A DNA stretch of 64,000 nt, from contig NZ_SDWS01000005.1 in NCBI RefSeq assembly GCF_004137245.1, positions 1 through 64,000 on the forward strand, read 5' to 3'. Shown piece after piece: positions 26,934 through 34,491 of the stretch (its first letter is position 1; each line of letters opens with the position of its first letter). The stretch comes from Nocardioides glacieisoli (GTDB lineage: Bacteria; Actinomycetota; Actinomycetes; Propionibacteriales; Nocardioidaceae). The notes beneath the pieces are model-generated. The model was given only the letters and a program-made list of their open reading frames with translations, did no database searches and had not been told where the DNA came from. The translations under genes and the position numbers were made by a program.

Positions 26934-27722
26934 ATGTCCAAGCATCACCCGTATTCGCGCCTCGAGTTCCGTCGACGGTTGGTCATTTGGCTCCGGCGCA
27001 ACCTCAAATTGGTAACGGGACTGACGATCGGCTTGGTGGTCGTCCTCGTGGCGATCACCGGGATCTTCCTCGCTACCGGGATCCACTCGAGCTTCACGTG
27101 GTGGCTGGTCGGAGTTCTGCAGACGGGCATTGTGGCGGCGTACCTCCACATGCTTCACACCGCGTTCTTGGCCCACGACGCAGAAGCGATCCGACACGTT
27201 CGTGGCGCATGGGGCGAGGACAACACGCGTAGCGAGTTGCAGCGCGCCAAACGGAAGAGGCTCGTGTGGGGCTGGGTCGACAGCCTCGGGCTCGAGCACG
27301 GTGACATCGACCACCTCGTGGTGACACGAAACGGTGGCCTGGTAGCCGTCGACTCTAAGTGGCGTAGCCAAGCCAGCGACACGACCGACATGGCACGCGC
27401 CGCCACGAGAGTTCGCCACCGTGCCGAAGGCGTGACGCGCGACCTCCTCAAGGGAACAACCCGCGGTACTCGACGTGCGAAGGTGAATCCGCTTAGCGTC
27501 ACCGCCGTCGTCGTCCTGTGGGGACCAGCCCAGCACGGGGTGCCCGACGGCGCCACCGTAGACGGGATCGAATTTGTCGCTGGCCGAAAGTTCGTCGAGT
27601 GGCTGGGCCGACTCGACGGTCAACCCGTCCACCGAGCCGCAGCTACAGACATCGTACGCAGCCTCGAAGTCCGCCGCTCTGTCACGGAGAAGGCACAAGC
27701 TGGGCGTTCAGCGACTCGATAG
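26934..27722 (+). CDS. Membrane protein with NERD (nuclease-related) domain
   Basis: ATG at 26934 has AGGAG five bases upstream and is preferred over an in-frame start 33 bases earlier. Two hydrophobic segments near residues 27-50 and 60-85 anchor the protein. The cytoplasmic part (about 95-185) shows the NERD signature: GAWGEDNTRSEL, then DIDHLVV and VAVDSKWR, where D, D and K are the nuclease-like core. NERD domains are related to restriction-type nucleases and often occur in plasmid or defence genes. It is divergent from the PD-(D/E)XK-like gene with 212 bases between starts. Confidence 0.75.
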   Translation: MSKHHPYSRLEFRRRLVIWLRRNLKLVTGLTIGLVVVLVAITGIFLATGIHSSFTWWLVGVLQTGIVAAYLHMLHTAFLAHDAEAIRHVRGAWGEDNTRSELQRAKRKRLVWGWVDSLGLEHGDIDHLVVTRNGGLVAVDSKWRSQASDTTDMARAATRVRHRAEGVTRDLLKGTTRGTRRAKVNPLSVTAVVVLWGPAQHGVPDGATVDGIEFVAGRKFVEWLGRLDGQPVHRAAATDIVRSLEVRRSVTEKAQAGRSATR

Positions 27723-27851
27723 CTACTGCGTCATACCGCCGCTTGAGGAGCGTCGAAGCTTCGCCGCCGCGCGCGCCCGGAAGTCCGCTCGAGGGGGTTG
27801 GCTTGGACTGAACTTGGCCGACCCCCAGTCGAACGGGCGCGTCGGACGCCC

Positions 27852-28086
27852 TTATTCCGGTGTGTGACTGGTCCCGGCTGCCTCGGACGCCTTGAAGCGA
27901 GCGCGGGCGCGGGCCAGACACAGCCCTTCGGTGGCGTGGTGGTGGTCCTCGCCCGAGAGGGACTGGAGGTGTTTAAGGACGTCTTCAAGTCCCGAGATGC
28001 AGTCCTCAAGACAGAGACGCGTCGACTGATGGTTCGAGTGCCCGCAGGAATGACTCGTTCAAGAAGAAGGAGTAGCCGGTCGTCAT
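27852..28086 (-). pseudogene. Short unknown gene split by one base
   Basis: Starting at ATG 28086, one frame reads MTTGYSFFLNESFLRALEP and stops after SVDASLS. Dropping one T at that point continues EDCISGLEDVLKHLQSLSG, then HHHATEGLCLARARARFKA, ending at TAA 27852. Both parts have coding-like, amphipathic composition and the total length fits one inserted base. No family is recognised. The neighbouring sequence 27723-27851 and 28087-28238 shows nothing further. Confidence 0.35.
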
Positions 28087-28238
28087 GTAGGTCGCCCCGG
28101 GGCGGGCGCCGCAGGGGGTTCGCGGTGCTGCTGATGCCGCGTGAGGAGCTGGCGTACCACCAGTAGAGGAACTGTTGACAACGCTATTAGAGCGCCGTCG
28201 GCGCGGCTTACCTCAACCTGGAGGCGCGGGGAGTCCGG

Positions 28239-28607
28239 TCAGTTCGCTTTGCTTGCAGGGTTGTTGAGGTAGTCGTCGATCAGGTCGATTCCGGCGCTGA
28301 TGTCGTCGTTGAGAACGGCCAACAGGACGGCGGACGCGACTACATGCGCGGGCATGGGTGCGGGCAGGTCGGGGTCGAGGTGGCGGGCGATGGCGCGCAG
28401 CACAGGGTCATGATCAACGTTGACCGGTGGGTTGCCGTCTCTAGCGTATTCGTCAGTGTAGAAGGTCAGGATGTGGCCGGTGAACTCATCCACACAGTTG
28501 AGGCATCGGATGTTGAACTCTGCGTCATAAGTGTCAGGCGCGTAGTAGTCCTCGCCAGTGAGGGCCACTTCGTGCCCGACAAGTTCCCAGTAGATGTTTC
28601 CTGACAC
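28239..28607 (-). CDS. Hypothetical acidic protein, 122 aa
   Basis: The GTG at 28607 has AAAGGA eight bases upstream and is preferred over an in-frame start at 28640. The product is acidic and soluble, with a CxxC pair in IRCLNCVDEF that could bind metal, and a hydrophobic helix region (HVVASAVLLAVLNDD) near the C-terminus. It matches nothing I recognise. It has no close co-directional neighbour. Confidence 0.5.
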   Translation of the reverse strand: MSGNIYWELVGHEVALTGEDYYAPDTYDAEFNIRCLNCVDEFTGHILTFYTDEYARDGNPPVNVDHDPVLRAIARHLDPDLPAPMPAHVVASAVLLAVLNDDISAGIDLIDDYLNNPASKAN

Positions 28608-28879
28608 AGCTTGTTCCTTTCGTCCTTCGGTTGGAGTCATAGCAGTCGCTGGGAATTACGAATGCGACCGTAGTTTGACAGTTTGTGGTGTACCCGCGAA
28701 CGAGAGTCCTCGATCGATTCGTAGCTCAGCGGCGTTTCGATTTTTTGGGTGTCGCCCGATTGGCGCGGTCGCCGGCGGGCCTCTAGCGGGTACTCGGATC
28801 GTCTTCTGCTTGCTGCCAACTGCGCAGCATGGAGGAGTAGGCAGAGAAGCGGCTGCGGCCGCCCCGCTCGCACGCCTGG

Positions 28880-29989
28880 TCACGACGGGTCGTTGAACGC
28901 GGCAGCAAGTGCCGCCTTTAGCGTCGTATGTTCGGTGAGTGCGGCGACATCGGCGGCCCGGACACGGAGGACGCAATTGTGCTGCTGACGAGCGGCGTCG
29001 GCGGGTGGAGCCATCAGGAACGCCCACCATTCGTCGCTCGCGTCCGTGTAGGGGATTAGTACTGACGCTTGGACGGCCGGGGGGAGTCCAGTCGCGGCCG
29101 TTGCCTGGTAGCGAAGTGCGTACCAGCGTGGGGTTGCCGGAGGCGGTGTCGGTGCGCTGGCGATGCCCATGGGAAGTCCGTCCAGGAGGATCTCGCGGCG
29201 GTCCGCGCTCCAGGACAGTTCTGCCGCACGCTTCCGCTGAAGCATCGTCAGACCGCGCGTTGCCGGGCAGGTCTGCGCTGGCGGGAAGTTGAGGTACGCG
29301 TCAACCGTGAGGGCGTGGTGCTCCCAGAAGGTGAATTGCCAGTCCTGGCCGAGACAACAGTTGCAGCGGTGACAAAGTAAACCGCGAATCAGGCCAGTGG
29401 CGTCGTCGTGATCCACGTGCACGAAACGTGGACGTGTCGCGACAGGTAGCCCGGTGGAGCAGATCGCGCAGCGCCCGCGCTGCCACAGGAACAGCGAATG
29501 CATCACGCTGTTGCTGTATGACCACGTCTCGGGTGCAGGAATCTCGGTGGGCGCGAGCCCAGAATTGAACCGTCGGGGTCGGCTCTGGTGACCGAGCCCT
29601 GCTGTCGTGGGGCATCGTTGCCCGGGCGGGTCGGAAAGGAATGCGGCGAGCCGGGCCGCCGTGGCGTCGTCGGGCGTCTTCTTCAGCGTCTTGTAGCGGC
29701 GCGCGCATAGAGCGCAGACGAGTCCCAGCAACAGGTCGTCGTCGACCCACTGACGCAACGAGCAGGCGGCGACGCTGTCCACTTCGTCCCCTGCTTCGTC
29801 GTTCCATCGCGCTTTCGTGCAACAGACCGCGCATTGTCCGTCCTGGAACTCCAGCAGCCCGTGGAGTGGTCCGTCGTAGTGAGGCCATGTCGTTGGCACG
29901 GGCATGCTGTACCGCGGCGGCGGGGGTGAGGCGGGAGTGCGCGGGGCGTCATCGCGGTCGTCGCTACTAAAGACGGGCATTGAGGGCAT
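28880..29989 (-). CDS. Endonuclease VII-like protein with duplicated zinc domain
   Basis: A 369-residue protein; ATG 29989 has AGGAA upstream. The second half contains a clear recombination endonuclease VII signature: RCAICSTG, then VDHDDATGLIRGLLCHRCNCCLG (split here by spaces in description as DHDDATG and RGLLCHRCN), with four zinc-binding cysteines and the catalytic DH. The first half repeats this architecture about 115 residues earlier (QCAVCCTK, then GLVCALCARRY) but has lost the DH-TG catalytic segment. This is a tandem duplication with one active-looking and one structural copy. Phage T4 enzyme of this family cuts branched DNA. The extra N-terminal copy may help DNA binding or dimerisation. 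Confidence 0.75.
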   Translation of the reverse strand: MPSMPVFSSDDRDDAPRTPASPPPPRYSMPVPTTWPHYDGPLHGLLEFQDGQCAVCCTKARWNDEAGDEVDSVAACSLRQWVDDDLLLGLVCALCARRYKTLKKTPDDATAARLAAFLSDPPGQRCPTTAGLGHQSRPRRFNSGLAPTEIPAPETWSYSNSVMHSLFLWQRGRCAICSTGLPVATRPRFVHVDHDDATGLIRGLLCHRCNCCLGQDWQFTFWEHHALTVDAYLNFPPAQTCPATRGLTMLQRKRAAELSWSADRREILLDGLPMGIASAPTPPPATPRWYALRYQATAATGLPPAVQASVLIPYTDASDEWWAFLMAPPADAARQQHNCVLRVRAADVAALTEHTTLKAALAAAFNDPS

Positions 29990-30349
29990 CGTCGGTTCCT
30001 AACTGCGGCTTTGGCCGCAAAGAACAGGGCGCTCTTAGCGCGCCCCGTCGTTGATCAAAGGTTCTGCGTGGCGGGAACGTTGGTGCACCCGCCTAAGAGC
30101 AAATTAGCATCTATAAATTGCTTTACGAGTCCACCTGTCTACCTTGGACGGCTGGGCATTTCCTGGCTGAGCCCGCGCAACCGAGCGGCGAGGTGCCGAT
30201 TCCGTACGCGCGGCTGAGGGACATCCCGGCAAGGGGGCCGAATCGCCGTACGCGTATGAATTGAGGATCGGCACGCCGTCTGGCCACCTATGTCGACGCA
30301 GATCGGCGCCCGGGGGCTATTCCAACTCGGCTGGCCGCATACTGACCGG
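29990..30349. other. Intergenic stretch with two small hairpins
   Basis: No gene is seen. TGCGGC/GCCGCA pair at 30004-30019 with a TTTG loop, and GGGCGC/GCGCCC pair at 30027-30045. They lie just upstream of the endonuclease VII-like gene and could be part of its control region or an end of a neighbouring transcript. Confidence 0.4.
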
Positions 30350-30607
30350 ATGAAAGATGCGGTCGCTGTGGGCGAGACTGCGAAGCTCCTCGCCACCAAC
30401 CTTCGCACTCTGCGTGCAGCTCAAGGCGAAACCCAATTGGCCGTCGCTGCAGCAGCTGGACTGACGCCTCAGCACTACCGGCTTCTCGAGAAGGCCGTCT
30501 CTCCATCTGGGGGTCCCGCCAACCCGCGGTTGAGCACCCTCCTTGCTCTGGCGCAGGTCCATGGCATCTCGGTTGCAGAGTTGCTGATCGCCCGGCCGCA
30601 CGCCTGA
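30350..30607 (+). CDS. XRE-family helix-turn-helix regulator
   Basis: About 85 residues from ATG 30350; an earlier ATG at 30290 is in frame, and neither has a clear ribosome binding site. Nearly the whole protein is a Cro/C1-type helix-turn-helix: LATNLRTLRAAQGETQLAVAA, then TPQHYRLLEKA, and a last helix LSTLLALAQVHGISVAELL. It should bind DNA as a dimer. No adjacent gene is obviously paired with it, so it may be an orphan regulator of the island. Confidence 0.75.
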   Translation: MKDAVAVGETAKLLATNLRTLRAAQGETQLAVAAAAGLTPQHYRLLEKAVSPSGGPANPRLSTLLALAQVHGISVAELLIARPHA

Positions 30608-30888
30608 CGTTTGAGCACGAGCGCTACACCGCCGCCCGTTTCGGCAGGCGAAGTCACGCGACGCACTTGATGGCAGGAACGAGGACCACGGGGCGGGGCC
30701 GGGGGCGAGACTCTCGTTGCAAGGTCAGCGACCGGCGCGCGAACGGCCACGGCCGGTCACGGCCGGTCACCCCGACCGACGCCATCACTGTCGCTTGCGG
30801 CGGTGCCAAGTCGGCGTCAACGATGAACGCACAGGAGCCACCCGGCCATCGAGCGTTGGTGCGGCGCCACTCTTACGGCCGAGCGCCG

Positions 30889-31839
30889 TCAGAAAGGAGG
30901 CTCATCGCGCCAAAGGTCGGTTGACAAATGAGGCGCGGTGAGCGCCAAGAGCATTCGAGCGGCCTCTGCGAGGCCGCGCACGCCGTCGACGCCCGGTTCG
31001 GCGCGTTCCCGTAGGCGATCGGGCTCGAAACGGGCGCGAAGAATGTCGCGTAGGTCCGAGTCATCCACATCGAATTCCGAGAGAACTCTCTCCCAGGCCA
31101 CGGCCGATTCCCCAGATACGCCGTTGCGAAAATAGAAGGCCGCCCGCTGAACGGGGAATCCGGACGTGACAGCCTCGCGCGTAAGGCCAAGACGCAGCAC
31201 CCAGTGAAGGTCGCCGTCGGGAATCTCGTGCCGCGCTGCAACTCCCTCCCACGCGATGGCTTCCTCGACGGTGCAGTGGTCGACATACCGTTCCCCACGC
31301 TCGAAGGGGAGACCGGCAAAGAGCCACGGCAGGATGTCGAACTCGTCTTGATACCACTTCTGGCTTTCCGACATCTCTGCATACGCCCGAACGTCATGGG
31401 GAGTGCATCCCGCTGCATGGACTTGGCCCGCTTGCACCGGATCCAAGAACGCGAACATCGCGCAGGCAGTCAGAGCCGGCACGCCAGCGTTCGTGTAGGA
31501 GTCGAGAGTCGACAAGGCGGTTTCAGCGACGTTGCGGTAGTCCCGGTCTGGGATAAGCCTCGTCTCTTTGTCCCAAGCGGCGATCACGTCGGCCGTATGG
31601 CCGGCGTTTCGTAGAGCGTCGATCACCGCTTCGGCCAGCGGTTGCGCGTAGAACACTTGGCGCATCAACTCCGCTGCAGCGTCGGCCATGTCCGGCGACC
31701 GGGAGGAGAGACCTGGGTACTGGGGAGTCGTGGCCTCGAAGTACTCGAGGTTCCACGGATCGAGCACCGCGTCTCCGTTAGCATTTCGAACGTGATCAAT
31801 TGAAACTGTCAGGGGGGTAGGAACAGACGTGTAATCCAT
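30889..31839 (-). CDS. Hypothetical protein, 316 aa
   Basis: ATG at 31839 has AGGAG six bases upstream, so the start is well supported. The product is acidic and soluble, with regular helical segments (AAAELMRQVFYAQPLAEAVIDAL is one such region, residues about 53-75). It also has a repeated style of motif GLTREAVTSGFP and CTPHDVRAYAEM, which resembles short helical repeats that count positions along a chain. No family is recognised. It lies alone between the XRE regulator and the integrase, a typical cargo position. Confidence 0.6.
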   Translation of the reverse strand: MDYTSVPTPLTVSIDHVRNANGDAVLDPWNLEYFEATTPQYPGLSSRSPDMADAAAELMRQVFYAQPLAEAVIDALRNAGHTADVIAAWDKETRLIPDRDYRNVAETALSTLDSYTNAGVPALTACAMFAFLDPVQAGQVHAAGCTPHDVRAYAEMSESQKWYQDEFDILPWLFAGLPFERGERYVDHCTVEEAIAWEGVAARHEIPDGDLHWVLRLGLTREAVTSGFPVQRAAFYFRNGVSGESAVAWERVLSEFDVDDSDLRDILRARFEPDRLRERAEPGVDGVRGLAEAARMLLALTAPHLSTDLWRDEPPF

Positions 31840-32360
31840 GAAGCACTCCTAGATCAGGTTGCGGTCGTGTCGGTCACGACCGCCTCACTGAGTGGTATCG
31901 GCACGATCGGCGACGGACAGGCTGCAAATGAGTCGGGAACTTTTGGCCGTTGCGCGGTGGGCCTAAGAACGCGTGATGTGCACCCATGAGAGGCGTACAG
32001 AACGGTGATGTCGTCGACCGGCATCCGGTTCACTGCTGCCTTGACCCGCAACACGGCTGTTCGCCCGGTACAGCAAGGGGGCACCGCACAGCTCGGGCAG
32101 GCGATGTCGCACCAGCGTTTGCGCCCGCTGCCCGGAGGCGCATTGAGATGTGCGGTGCACATTCTCAATGCGCAGTGGAGGACGTGGGTCACCGGCCCCC
32201 TGCGGGTGCTGCGCAACGGGCGCGGTAACTCTCGCGGAGGTCAGGATCATGCGGCGCGGGAAAGACGACGTCGCTGTGCCTTCTCGTTACCGAGCAGGCA
32301 TCGGTCCCCGATATGATCTGCGAGTTGGGCGCGCCTCACAAGGCGGAGCCCCGGCTGGGC
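31840..32360. other. Intergenic stretch downstream of the integrase, no gene seen
   Basis: Several frames are open on both strands, but all have arginine/alanine composition typical of shadow frames in GC-rich DNA. No RNA gene or strong hairpin was found. Confidence 0.4.
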
Positions 32361-33809
32361 TCATCGGCTTGACGCCCGGCCACTCAGCAGCATGTCGGCC
32401 TCGGCTGCCCACGTCGTAGAGGAACGACTCGCGTAGTAGATCTGCATAACTTCTTCGGTGTGACCAGCCCACTCGGCCGCGACGGCGGGGCTAACACCTC
32501 GCTCTAACCACCACGTGATCGCCGCCTTGCGTAGGACCTTTGGTGAGGCGTTTACGAGCGCTGCCTTGCTGGTCCCTCCGAAGACCTTCTCGAGTGCGGG
32601 GCGCCAGTACGTGTCCGTGAGGTTGCCCCAGTCGAGGTGCCCCCGGCCCGTCGGGCTGAGCCAAGTGCGCTGGCCGTTGCAGTAGCCGCGCTCAACGTGA
32701 AGTAGGAGAACCTCGGCGACCTCAGGTAAGACAGGTACGTCCCGATGCTCTCCCTCCGCGCGGTGCTTCAACGGCCTGTCCCGCCTCCCGGTGGACCCCT
32801 CCTTCGTGTCGTACACCGCAGCCTCCGTCTCTTGGAACCGCACCAGCGAAGGTCCGGCGCAGTACAGCCACTCTGGTTGATGCGCCACGAGTTCCCCTGG
32901 GCGCGGACCCAGAGACCCGGCGGCCAAGATCAGGCTCCGGAAGCGCTCGCCGGTCGGCCGCCCGTCCTTCATCCGAGATCCGAGTATGGCAATCGCGTCA
33001 GCCAGATCGAAGACCTCTTCGATAGTAGGAACGAGCCGAGCGCTCAGACGCTGCGGGCGGGGCTTTGGCGCCAGGGCCATAACTCCTGCCATGGGGTCTC
33101 CAGCTACCTGTTGACTCGCGGCCGCGGCCTTCACGATCATGCCGAGCGTGGTTGCGAAGGCCCGCACTGTCGCGGGGGACGCGAACTCAGGTAGTGACAC
33201 GACGTCGACGACGTCTCCGGCAGTAGACAGGGCTGCCGTTAGCCGGCGCTGATTAACGGCAGCTGTACGTCCGTTAATGCCACGACGCTCGACGACCGCT
33301 GACTTGAGATCGTCGGCTACCAGGTGGTGCAGAGCGATGGAGTCGCCAGCATTGTGGGTCGATCCAACGCGTGGGTCCCCAGGGGGATAGCGGACTAGTT
33401 CCACGGCAACTTCTGCGTTGCGACGGTGGCCAAGACGGTTCTTGTCTTCGAGGGTCTGGGTGAGGGTCGGCCACCACACGTCCCATACGTACGACTCGAA
33501 GGAGTGACCGCTTTTAGAAGCCGCATCTAGCGTGTCCGCGGTGGGGTGGACCGCCGCGGCGGAACCCGACACTGGACGGCCGGGATCGACCGGCCAGCCG
33601 CGCTCGTCGGCCGCCCAGGCGTAGCGCTTCGCCTCCATCAACTCACCGTGGAACGTCTGGGCGTGCCCCTTCTGCCGGAAGGTGCGACGACGTGCGGCCC
33701 CGTCGACACGCCACCTGACGAACCATGCCTTCGCGGCCCGGTTGCTGGCAGCTGTGTGTGAACCGTCGGCCAGTCGCCCTTGAACGCTGTAGACACCCCA
33801 GACGCTCAT
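32361..33809 (-). CDS. int: Tyrosine-type site-specific integrase
   Basis: About 482 residues from ATG 33809; the upstream in-frame extension overlaps the excisionase gene and is not coding. The N-terminal region has an arm-binding-like WFVRWRVDGAARRRTFRQKG stretch (residues about 30-50). The catalytic domain shows the first arginine in LGPRPGELVAH, a second arginine in SPKVLRKAA (where the usual H is K), the GH of WAGHTEEV and the tyrosine in QIYYAS. It should catalyse insertion and excision of the island at the adjacent tRNA-Arg. Its start overlaps the stop of the excisionase-like gene by four bases (ATGA), so they are co-expressed. Confidence 0.88.
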   Translation of the reverse strand: MSVWGVYSVQGRLADGSHTAASNRAAKAWFVRWRVDGAARRRTFRQKGHAQTFHGELMEAKRYAWAADERGWPVDPGRPVSGSAAAVHPTADTLDAASKSGHSFESYVWDVWWPTLTQTLEDKNRLGHRRNAEVAVELVRYPPGDPRVGSTHNAGDSIALHHLVADDLKSAVVERRGINGRTAAVNQRRLTAALSTAGDVVDVVSLPEFASPATVRAFATTLGMIVKAAAASQQVAGDPMAGVMALAPKPRPQRLSARLVPTIEEVFDLADAIAILGSRMKDGRPTGERFRSLILAAGSLGPRPGELVAHQPEWLYCAGPSLVRFQETEAAVYDTKEGSTGRRDRPLKHRAEGEHRDVPVLPEVAEVLLLHVERGYCNGQRTWLSPTGRGHLDWGNLTDTYWRPALEKVFGGTSKAALVNASPKVLRKAAITWWLERGVSPAVAAEWAGHTEEVMQIYYASRSSTTWAAEADMLLSGRASSR

Positions 33810-34027
33810 CCGATTGCCTTGCTCTCGATCCAAACGCGGACCTCTGCGGGCCGGAACCGGACCTGGCCGTTGATTCGATACATGCGGGGAACGCGGCCGG
33901 CGGCGGGGCCGGCCTGGACCCACTTCTTCACAGCGTGGTCAGAGACGCCTAGCCACGCCGCGAGGCCCGCGATGCTGATCATCGGCTCGTCCGCCTCTAC
34001 CCCGGCGCCCGTCCTGTTGCTCTCCAT
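33806..34027 (-). CDS. Excisionase-like helix-turn-helix protein
   Basis: From ATG 34027 the product is 73 residues; a later ATG 15 codons downstream is possible. The protein is a MerR-type winged helix (ISIAGLAAWLGVSDHAVKKW, then VRFRPAEVRVWIESKAIG) as found in excisionases encoded next to integrases. It overlaps the integrase start by four bases. It likely bends DNA at the attachment site and directs excision, and may also control integrase level. The position between integrase and tRNA supports this. Confidence 0.75.
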   Translation of the reverse strand: MESNRTGAGVEADEPMISIAGLAAWLGVSDHAVKKWVQAGPAAGRVPRMYRINGQVRFRPAEVRVWIESKAIG

Positions 34028-34200
34028 GTGTGGGTCTATCGGCACAAAATCCGGGAGGAGTACCGGGTAGACAGAAAAAATTTTGAGAACGGGCAACCGC
34101 CCATTACTGGACCTGTGTGTCCACCATGTGTCCAAGCGCCTTGACCCAGCGCGCACCGGGGTCCGCCGGCGGTCGGCCGGATCGAGCGACGAGTGCAAGA

Positions 34201-34231
34201 AGCCGCAGGTCAGAGGCGCTGACCTACGGCT
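34201..34231 (-). terminator. Hairpin downstream of tRNA-Arg
   Basis: AGCCGCAGGTCAG and CTGACCTACGGCT pair over 13 bases with one wobble and a 5-base loop, starting 10 bases beyond the tRNA 3' end. It could end the tRNA transcript, or be a recombination site element because it lies in the presumed attachment region. Confidence 0.5.
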
Positions 34232-34241
34232 TCGAGTGTTG

Positions 34242-34314
34242 TGCGCCTGTAGGGATTCGAACCCCAAACCTTCTGATCCGTAGTCAGATGCTCTATCCGT
34301 TGAGCTACAGGCGC
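34242..34314 (-). tRNA. tRNA-Arg (anticodon ACG)
   Basis: Read on the minus strand, GCGCCTG at the 5' end pairs with CAGGCGC at the 3' end, with discriminator A. The D arm contains AGCTCAACGGATAGAGC, the anticodon loop is CTACGGA (anticodon ACG, read as inosine, codons CGU/CGC/CGA), and the T loop is GTTCGAATC. CCA is not encoded. The integrase and excisionase genes lie just beyond the 3' end, so this tRNA is the likely attachment site of the island. Confidence 0.95.
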
Positions 34315-34491
34315 TCGTCGCCCGCACTGCGCAAGCACCGCGAGGACTGGTTGAGGATAGCCGACCGGTTCGGGGCGGACGAAATCAGGACCACCCCGAA
34401 GCCGGGTCCCACCCGCCGAGAGGGTGCCCTAGGGTGCCTAGCACCCGCACACGTGAGGGTCACGGCCCTCGCACGATGAGAGGTAGCGCCG

